Shown here: piece by piece, positions 58,594 to 64,000 of the stretch
How the letters are laid out: each line of letters opens with the position of its first letter
Position numbering within the stretch: position 1 is the first letter of the stretch
Source: Vibrio marinisediminis
GTDB taxonomy: Bacteria > Pseudomonadota > Gammaproteobacteria > Enterobacterales > Vibrionaceae
Assembly (NCBI RefSeq): GCF_014050145.1
Contig: NZ_JACFYF010000008.1
Coordinates: 62,001 to 126,000 of the forward strand
Direction of reading: 5' to 3'
Length of the DNA stretch: 64,000 nt
The notes under the pieces: generated by a model
What the model was told of the DNA's origin: nothing
Databases searched by the model: none
Seen by the model: only the letters and a program-made list of their open reading frames with translations
Made by a program: the position numbers and the translations under genes

Positions 58594-59493
58594 TTATTCT
58601 TCGATCGGTTGAGTGAATTGCGCTTCGTCTGGCACGGTAACTTGCAGTTGAACAACACGGCGGTTGTCGGCTGCGGTTACTTTAAAGCTGTAGCCATCAA
58701 TTTCTACAACTTCGCCACGAGAAGGGAGATGACCAAAGGTTGTCATCACCAAGCCACCGACCGTATCCACTTCTTCATCACTGAACGAAGTCCCAAAGGT
58801 ATCGTTGAACTCTTCAATAGTGGTTAGGGCTTTGACAGCATACGTGTGCTTGCTTAGTTTGCGAATATCTTGTTCTTCTTCGTCGTCAAACTCATCTTCG
58901 ATGTCGCCAACGATTTCTTCCAAGATATCTTCGATAGTCACAAGACCAGATACACCACCAAATTCATCCACAACGATCGCCATATGGTAGCGTTCTTCAC
59001 GGAATTCTTTGAGTAGGCGGTCTACACGTTTGCTTTCAGGTACAACCACCGCAGGACGAATCACTTGTTCAATGTCGAACTCTGCGCTGCCTGAACCTAG
59101 GTACTTAAGTAGGTCCTTCGCTAGTAGAATGCCTTCCACATGGTCTTTGTCTTCACTGATCACTGGGTAGCGAGAGTGTTGCGCATCTGTGATTAGTGCC
59201 ACTAGTGCATCTAAATCGTTGGTACGCTCAACAGTAACCATTTGCGAACGCGGGATCATAATGTCGCGCACACGCATTTCGGCGATTTCCATAACACCCT
59301 CAAGCATATCGCGAGTGTCGTGGTCAATCAGGTCATTGATTTCAGAGTCACGGATTACATCCACAAGCTCTTGGCGATCTTTTGGCTCACCTTGAAATAG
59401 TTGACCTAGGCGTTCAAAGAAGGACTTTCTACTCGGACCTTCAGATTTTTCTTTCTTACCTTCTACAGATGAGGGCGAATTGTCTTCGTTCAT
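58594..59493 (-). CDS. corC: CorC/YbeX CBS-domain protein
   Basis: CorC (YbeX) is a cytosolic protein associated with magnesium and cobalt handling and, in E. coli, with ribosome maturation. The 299 residues match the family (E. coli 292). Two CBS domains (about 70-190: [22 protein letters not shown] and [19 protein letters not shown]) are followed by the CorC_HlyC domain (about 210-290: [32 protein letters not shown]). There is no DUF21 membrane part. It is in the ybeZ-ybeY-corC-lnt operon. Confidence 0.95.
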   Translation of the reverse strand: MNEDNSPSSVEGKKEKSEGPSRKSFFERLGQLFQGEPKDRQELVDVIRDSEINDLIDHDTRDMLEGVMEIAEMRVRDIMIPRSQMVTVERTNDLDALVALITDAQHSRYPVISEDKDHVEGILLAKDLLKYLGSGSAEFDIEQVIRPAVVVPESKRVDRLLKEFREERYHMAIVVDEFGGVSGLVTIEDILEEIVGDIEDEFDDEEEQDIRKLSKHTYAVKALTTIEEFNDTFGTSFSDEEVDTVGGLVMTTFGHLPSRGEVVEIDGYSFKVTAADNRRVVQLQVTVPDEAQFTQPIEE

Positions 59494-59593
59494 TGTGTCT
59501 CATTACAAAAACGCTATCAGAAGTGTGATAGCACACATAGGGGAGTATCGCATCGGGTTATGGATGTAGACACTGCCCACTAAGTAACGGTTG

Positions 59594-60058
59594 TTACTCT
59601 TTTTCTGCAATATATGGGTCTTGATAACCCATTTTTTGCATAATTTCAGTTTCGAGCGACTCCATCTCTTCCGCTTCATCGTCCTCGATATGATCATAAC
59701 CTAGCAGATGCAAGCTGCCATGTACAACCATATGAGCCCAATGTGCAAACAAAGGTTTATCTTGCTCAATAGCTTCTTGTTCAACGACTTGGCGACAGAT
59801 GATCAAATCACCAAGTAGGTTCATTTCGATGCCTGGAGGCGCTTCGAACGGGAAAGAAAGGACATTGGTCGGCTTATCTTTACCGCGGTAATCTAAGTTG
59901 AGTTGATTACTCTCTTGTTCGTCAACGATGCGTACCGTTACTTCGGCTTCTTTTTGGAACAGAGAAATCGCACTGCTTAACCACAAATGGATATCATCGA
60001 AGCTTGGCAGTCCTTGTTCATCTTCGACCGCTAATTGTAGATCAAGTTCGATTGTCAT
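59594..60058 (-). CDS. ybeY: Endoribonuclease YbeY
   Basis: YbeY is a metal-dependent RNase for 16S rRNA 3'-end maturation and ribosome quality control. The 154 residues match E. coli (155). The zinc motif is [15 protein letters not shown] (about 113-127), giving three histidines; [15 protein letters not shown] and LGDLIIC are also conserved. Its start shares one base with the ybeZ stop. Confidence 0.96.
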   Translation of the reverse strand: MTIELDLQLAVEDEQGLPSFDDIHLWLSSAISLFQKEAEVTVRIVDEQESNQLNLDYRGKDKPTNVLSFPFEAPPGIEMNLLGDLIICRQVVEQEAIEQDKPLFAHWAHMVVHGSLHLLGYDHIEDDEAEEMESLETEIMQKMGYQDPYIAEKE

Positions 60059-61155
60059 TATTCTTTACTCTCTGGAACGGACGGAAGTAATTCGGCTTTT
60101 TGAGCTTCAAGTAGCTTTTCTTCACGCTCTTCGCGGCGACGTTTTTCGAATTCTTTACGCTCTTTTTGATCTTGGGTTTCCCATTTCTCATAAGCGTTAA
60201 CGATGCGTGCTACCACTGGGTGGCGAACAACATCATCAGATTGAAAGAAATTAAAACTAATCTCGTCGACTTCATTTAGTACTTCAACAGCATGACGAAG
60301 ACCTGATTTCGCCCCGCGAGGCAGGTCAATCTGAGTCACGTCGCCAGTAATTACCGCGCGTGAGTTAAAGCCAATCCGAGTTAGGAACATCTTCATCTGT
60401 TCCACCGTGGTATTTTGGCTTTCATCAAGAATGATAAACGCATCATTGAGTGTACGACCACGCATATAGGCAAGTGGGGCAACTTCAATTACGTTACGTT
60501 CAATCAGTTTTTCAACTTTTTCAAAGCCAAGCATTTCAAACAGTGCGTCATAAAGAGGGCGCAAGTATGGGTCCACTTTTTGGCTTAGATCCCCAGGAAG
60601 GAAGCCGAGCTTTTCACCCGCTTCAACGGCGGGACGCGTAAGCAAAATGCGACGAATTTCTTGGCGTTCAAGCGCATCGACAGCGGCGGCAACGGCAAGG
60701 TAGGTTTTACCTGTACCTGCAGGACCAATACCAAAGCTGATGTCATGCGTCACCATATTCACCAAGTACTGAGCTTGGTTTGGTGTACGTGGCTTGATCA
60801 CGCCTTTTTTGGTTTTGATGAAGACTTCTTTGCCATGATCAATGCTAGATTCGAAATCTTGATCAAGCACACCGGTTTCTTTGATCGCGAGATGGATCTC
60901 ATCCGGCTCGATATCGGGCGTGTTGCCGCGAACAGGGGCAGTATTAACGTAAAGAGTTTTAATAATCTCAAGCGCGGCAGCTGAGGTATGAGGTTTACCC
61001 ACGATAGTGAAGAAGTTGCCTCGGTAGCTGATTTCAACACCTAATCGGCGTTCTAAGTGTTTGATATTGTCATCGAATGGACCGCACAAGCTGGCTAAAC
61101 GGCGGTTATCGGCAGGTTCTAGATCGATCTCTAGAGTAACGATTTTATTGCTCAA
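60058..61155 (-). CDS. ybeZ: PhoH-like ATPase YbeZ (PhoL)
   Basis: YbeZ is a cytosolic PhoH-family NTPase with predicted RNA-helicase activity, and it works with YbeY. The 365 residues match the E. coli protein. Walker A is [11 protein letters not shown] (about 142-152) and the Walker B-like motif is [24 protein letters not shown] is a further family motif. An N-terminal KH-like segment (about 15-75) precedes the ATPase. The C-terminal tail is rich in Lys, Arg and Glu. It is the first gene of ybeZ-ybeY-corC-lnt, 73 bases after miaB. Confidence 0.95.
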   Translation of the reverse strand: MSNKIVTLEIDLEPADNRRLASLCGPFDDNIKHLERRLGVEISYRGNFFTIVGKPHTSAAALEIIKTLYVNTAPVRGNTPDIEPDEIHLAIKETGVLDQDFESSIDHGKEVFIKTKKGVIKPRTPNQAQYLVNMVTHDISFGIGPAGTGKTYLAVAAAVDALERQEIRRILLTRPAVEAGEKLGFLPGDLSQKVDPYLRPLYDALFEMLGFEKVEKLIERNVIEVAPLAYMRGRTLNDAFIILDESQNTTVEQMKMFLTRIGFNSRAVITGDVTQIDLPRGAKSGLRHAVEVLNEVDEISFNFFQSDDVVRHPVVARIVNAYEKWETQDQKERKEFEKRRREEREEKLLEAQKAELLPSVPESKE

Positions 61156-61228
61156 AGTTACCTCTCATTGTTGCCATTGTAGGGAGAGCCAATAACCATC
61201 AGCTCTCCTACATGGCGTTAATACGAGT

Positions 61229-62653
61229 CTATGGCGTAAAGGTTGCTACACCTAGCTCGTCTTCACGGCGTGTGTTTGCCATCATTTGAGTTGGCGAAAT
61301 AACACTGCGAAGATCCATATCTTTTTCTGTGCGAACAAGCTCACCACGTAGCGAGTTTGTCATTACATCAACAATCTTAACATCAACAAACTGACCGATC
61401 AGATCAGCGGAACCTTCAAAGTTCACTACGCGGTTGTTTTCAGTACGAGCGCGCAGTTCCATTAGGTTTTTCTTCGATGGACCTTCAACGAGAACGCGCT
61501 GTTCAGTATCGAGCATTTGACGAGAATAACGCATGGCTTGTGCATTGATAGTTTGTTGTAGTTCATACAGACGCTCTTTCTTCACACTTTCAGCAAGATC
61601 ACATGGGTAATCAGCCGCTGGCGTACCTGGGCGAGGAGAGAAGATAAAGCTGAAGCTCATATCAAAGTCGACATCTTTGATAAGTTTCATTGTGTCTTGG
61701 AAATCTTTGTCTGATTCACCAGGGAAACCAACAATAAAGTCAGAGCTGATTTGAATATCAGGGCGCGCTTTACGTAGTTTACGGATGATCGACTTGTATT
61801 CGATTGCGGTGTGCGGACGCTTCATCATGGTTAGCACACGGTCACTACCACTTTGTACAGGTAGGTGTAGGAAGCTCACCAATTCAGGCGTGTCTTCGTA
61901 AACCGCAATGATGTCGTCAGTAAACTCAAGTGGGTGGCTGGTGGTAAAGCGAATACGATCGATGCCATCAATCGAAGCCACTAGACGCAGTAGTTCAGCA
62001 AACGAGCAAATGTCGCCTTCATGAGTCGGACCACGGTATGCGTTTACGTTTTGACCTAGTAGGTTAACTTCACGTACACCTTGCTCAGCAAGCTGTGCGA
62101 TTTCATAAAGTACGTCATCCATTGGGCGACTTACTTCTTCACCACGAGTGTATGGCACTACGCAGTAAGTACAGTATTTTGAACAACCTTCCATAATAGA
62201 AACGAAGGCTGTTGCGCCTTCCGCGCGAGGCTCTGGTAGGCTGTCAAACTTTTCAATCTCAGGGAATGAAATGTCCATCACAGGCGCTTCGTTTTGTTGT
62301 GATTGTTTGATCATCTGTGGCAAACGGTGCAAGGTTTGAGGACCAAAGATAACATCAACAAATGGCGCGCGTTGACGAATGTGGTCACCTTCTTGAGTTG
62401 CTACACAACCGCCGACACCGATCACAACACCGGCTTTTTTATCTTTCAGTGTTTTCCAACGACCAAGTTGGTGGAAAACTTTTTCCTGTGCTTTTTCACG
62501 GATCGAACAGGTATTAAGTAGAAGTACATCTGCTTCATCAGGGTCTTCTGTTAGCTCATAGCCGTTGGCAGCGTTAAGCAGGTCGGCCATTTTAGATGAA
62601 TCGTATTCGTTCATCTGGCAACCCCAAGTTTTAATTAGCAGTTTCTTACTCAT
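61229..62653 (-). CDS. miaB: tRNA-2-methylthio-N6-dimethylallyladenosine synthase MiaB
   Basis: MiaB adds a methylthio group to i6A37 in tRNAs that read UNN codons. The 474 residues equal E. coli. It has the N-terminal MTTase domain with three cluster cysteines ([26 protein letters not shown]), the radical-SAM domain with [17 protein letters not shown] (about 156-172) and a C-terminal TRAM domain (about 378-440). It precedes ybeZ on the same strand and is divergent from ubiF, the E. coli arrangement. Confidence 0.97.
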   Translation of the reverse strand: MSKKLLIKTWGCQMNEYDSSKMADLLNAANGYELTEDPDEADVLLLNTCSIREKAQEKVFHQLGRWKTLKDKKAGVVIGVGGCVATQEGDHIRQRAPFVDVIFGPQTLHRLPQMIKQSQQNEAPVMDISFPEIEKFDSLPEPRAEGATAFVSIMEGCSKYCTYCVVPYTRGEEVSRPMDDVLYEIAQLAEQGVREVNLLGQNVNAYRGPTHEGDICSFAELLRLVASIDGIDRIRFTTSHPLEFTDDIIAVYEDTPELVSFLHLPVQSGSDRVLTMMKRPHTAIEYKSIIRKLRKARPDIQISSDFIVGFPGESDKDFQDTMKLIKDVDFDMSFSFIFSPRPGTPAADYPCDLAESVKKERLYELQQTINAQAMRYSRQMLDTEQRVLVEGPSKKNLMELRARTENNRVVNFEGSADLIGQFVDVKIVDVMTNSLRGELVRTEKDMDLRSVISPTQMMANTRREDELGVATFTP

Positions 62654-62913
62654 CTCACTTTCGCTCGTGTTAAATCTTAAAATTCGTTGAACTGCAATAG
62701 ATGCTCTCAGTTCAAATTATAGCCGCCCTCTCGGCGGTAAGCGGCGTATTGTACTGCTTTAAAAAGCACCTGACTAGTGTTGTGGCTAAATCAGTCAAAG
62801 CCCGAATTTATAAGGGCTTTGCCCCTGGTGGAGATAAGGTTTTTAGTTACATTTTCGTAATCAATACGTACAATTAAAATTCACCCACAAATCAAGATGA
62901 TGACGTGTAAAAA

Positions 62914-64000
62914 ATGAACAAGTTTGATATTGCTGTGATTGGTGGTGGCATGGTTGGTGCTGCTGTCGCGCTTGGGTTTGCCAAGCAAGGAAGACAAGTC
63001 GTGATGGTTGAAGGGCAAAAGCCCCAGCCTTATTCGGATGATCAACCTATGGATATCCGTGTGTCGGCGATTTCTCATCAATCAGTGCAATTACTTGAGC
63101 AGTTAGGTGCGTGGCAAGCAATCCAGTCAACACGCATTTGTCCATATCGCCGTCTTGAAACATGGGAGCATCCCGAGTGCCGAACTCGCTTTCATAGTGA
63201 TGAACTGGGTCTAGAACAGTTAGGGTATATTATTGAGAACCGCCTAATCCAGTTGGGTTTGTGGCAGCAATTTGAGCAATACCCGAATTTGACAGTGATC
63301 TGCCCGGATTCACTCGCGTCTATTACTATTGAAGATAATGTGCAAATCGTTCTTACCTCAGGGGCGATGGTGAGCGCTGAGTGGTTAATTGGTGCGGATG
63401 GCGCCAATTCGAAAGTTCGAGAGCAAGCCGGGATTGGTATTACTGCTTGGGATTACCGTCAACATTGTATGTTGATCAATGTTGAAACCGAATTTGAGCA
63501 ACAAGATATTACCTGGCAGCAGTTTAATCCATCGGGTCCTCGCTCATTTTTACCTCTGTGTGGTAAACAAGGTTCATTAGTATGGTATGACTCGCCAAAG
63601 CGTATTAAGCAGCTTAGTGCTATGGGTAATGAGCAGTTGCGTGAAGAGATCCTCGCTTACTTTCCGCCTGAACTGGGGGATATCAAGGTCCTTCAGCATG
63701 GTTCATTTCCGCTGACTCGTCGTCATGCTCAGCAGTATGTAAAAAATCGCTGTGTCTTAGTTGGAGACTCTGCCCACACCATTAATCCGCTAGCAGGGCA
63801 GGGAGTAAACCTTGGCTTTAAAGATGTTGATGCGTTATTGCAGGTAACGCAAGACAAGTCGCTTTCACAAGATGTGTTGCTGGCTTACGAGCATAAAAGA
63901 CGAGGTGATAACTTATTGATGCAGTCGGGGATGGATTTTTTCTATAAGGGATTTAGTAACGACATAGCGCCACTTAAGTTATTACGTAACGCCGCGCTGA
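62914..64000 (+). CDS. ubiF: 2-octaprenyl-3-methyl-6-methoxy-1,4-benzoquinol hydroxylase UbiF, 3' end cut by the window
   Basis: This gene starts at ATG 62914 and is still open at the window end after about 362 codons (E. coli UbiF has 391). It is a flavin monooxygenase of the ubiquinone pathway, adding the last ring hydroxyl. The FAD-binding GxGxxG motif is VIGGGMVGAAVALG (about 8-21), the middle motif is GADGANSKVRE, and the second FAD motif is CVLVGDSAHTINPLAGQGVN. Alignment with E. coli UbiF by eye is continuous (RRLETWE, WQQFNPSGPRSFLPL, FPLTRRHAQQYV), and ubiF is the E. coli neighbour of miaB, so UbiF is preferred over UbiH or UbiI. Confidence 0.93.
   Translation, partial: MNKFDIAVIGGGMVGAAVALGFAKQGRQVVMVEGQKPQPYSDDQPMDIRVSAISHQSVQLLEQLGAWQAIQSTRICPYRRLETWEHPECRTRFHSDELGLEQLGYIIENRLIQLGLWQQFEQYPNLTVICPDSLASITIEDNVQIVLTSGAMVSAEWLIGADGANSKVREQAGIGITAWDYRQHCMLINVETEFEQQDITWQQFNPSGPRSFLPLCGKQGSLVWYDSPKRIKQLSAMGNEQLREEILAYFPPELGDIKVLQHGSFPLTRRHAQQYVKNRCVLVGDSAHTINPLAGQGVNLGFKDVDALLQVTQDKSLSQDVLLAYEHKRRGDNLLMQSGMDFFYKGFSNDIAPLKLLRNAAL

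Noticed and set aside
58563-58658. N-terminal extension of lnt by 32 codons
   Set aside because: It would overlap the end of corC, and the polar stretch does not fit the membrane N-terminus of Lnt.
62797-62820. AAAGCCC/GGGCTTT inverted repeat between miaB and ubiF as a terminator
   Set aside because: It lies between divergent genes, has a ten-base loop and no T run.

Overview
The window is an ordinary stretch of core chromosome from a gammaproteobacterium of the family Vibrionaceae, most probably the genus Vibrio. Reasons: nearly every protein resembles its Escherichia coli counterpart along its whole length but has Vibrio-like detail; dxr runs directly into rseP, the usual Vibrio order; the genes form the familiar lipid A/outer-membrane, murein-elongation and lipoate clusters. 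I see no rRNA, tRNA, insertion sequence, integrase, prophage or CRISPR array. Base composition is moderate and even, except for an AT-richer patch at about 31.4-32.8 kb.

Layout. (1) 1-15.7 kb, all forward: end of dxr, rseP, bamA, skp, lpxD, fabZ, lpxA, lpxB, rnhB, dnaE, accA, tilS. This is the envelope-biogenesis cluster (isoprenoid precursor, sigma-E protease, outer-membrane protein assembly, lipid A synthesis) joined to DNA and fatty-acid synthesis genes. (2) 15.8-24 kb: a small cytochrome c, glnB, a yafD-like protein, a Yip1 membrane protein, mltD, gloB, the yafS methyltransferase, rnhA, dnaQ and a membrane-anchored protein of unknown function. (3) 24-36.3 kb: fadE, gmhA, yafJ, proS, trmO, then a small accessory patch (alternative ribosomal proteins L31/L36 and a glycosyltransferase), then metNIQ and gmhB. 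Regions 1-3 hold the genes of the E. coli 4-6 minute region in rearranged order. (4) 36.3-43.3 kb: a MliC-like lipoprotein, the trehalose regulon treR-treB-treC, a YitT membrane protein and glyA. (5) 43.5-64 kb, almost all reverse: lipA, lipB, ybeD, dacA, rlpA, mrdB, mrdA, rlmH, rsfS, holA, lptE, leuS, ybeL (forward), lnt, corC, ybeY, ybeZ, miaB, and the start of ubiF (forward, cut by the window end). This matches the E. coli 14-15 minute region closely, except that nadD and cobC are missing between holA and rsfS.

How the genes work together: LpxD, LpxA, LpxB, FabZ, GmhA and GmhB feed lipopolysaccharide synthesis. BamA, Skp, LptE and RseP handle outer-membrane assembly and its stress response. 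MrdA, MrdB, DacA, RlpA and MltD build, trim and recycle murein, and Lnt matures the lipoproteins (LptE, RlpA, MltD, MetQ, the MliC-like protein) encoded nearby. DnaE, DnaQ and HolA are three DNA polymerase III subunits. LipA/LipB make lipoyl cofactor. Several transcription-factor sites are readable by eye: a Fur box plus a Zur box before rpmE2, two TreR-type operators around the treB promoter, tandem Met boxes before metN, a PurR box before glyA and a FadR operator before fadE.

I found no convincing undescribed multi-gene system. The points most worth a second look are the paired Fur/Zur boxes before rpmE2-rpmJ2, the missing nadD, the hairpin terminators inside the lpxD-fabZ-lpxA-lpxB run, the long intergenic palindromes, and the glycosyltransferase inserted between trmO and metQ.
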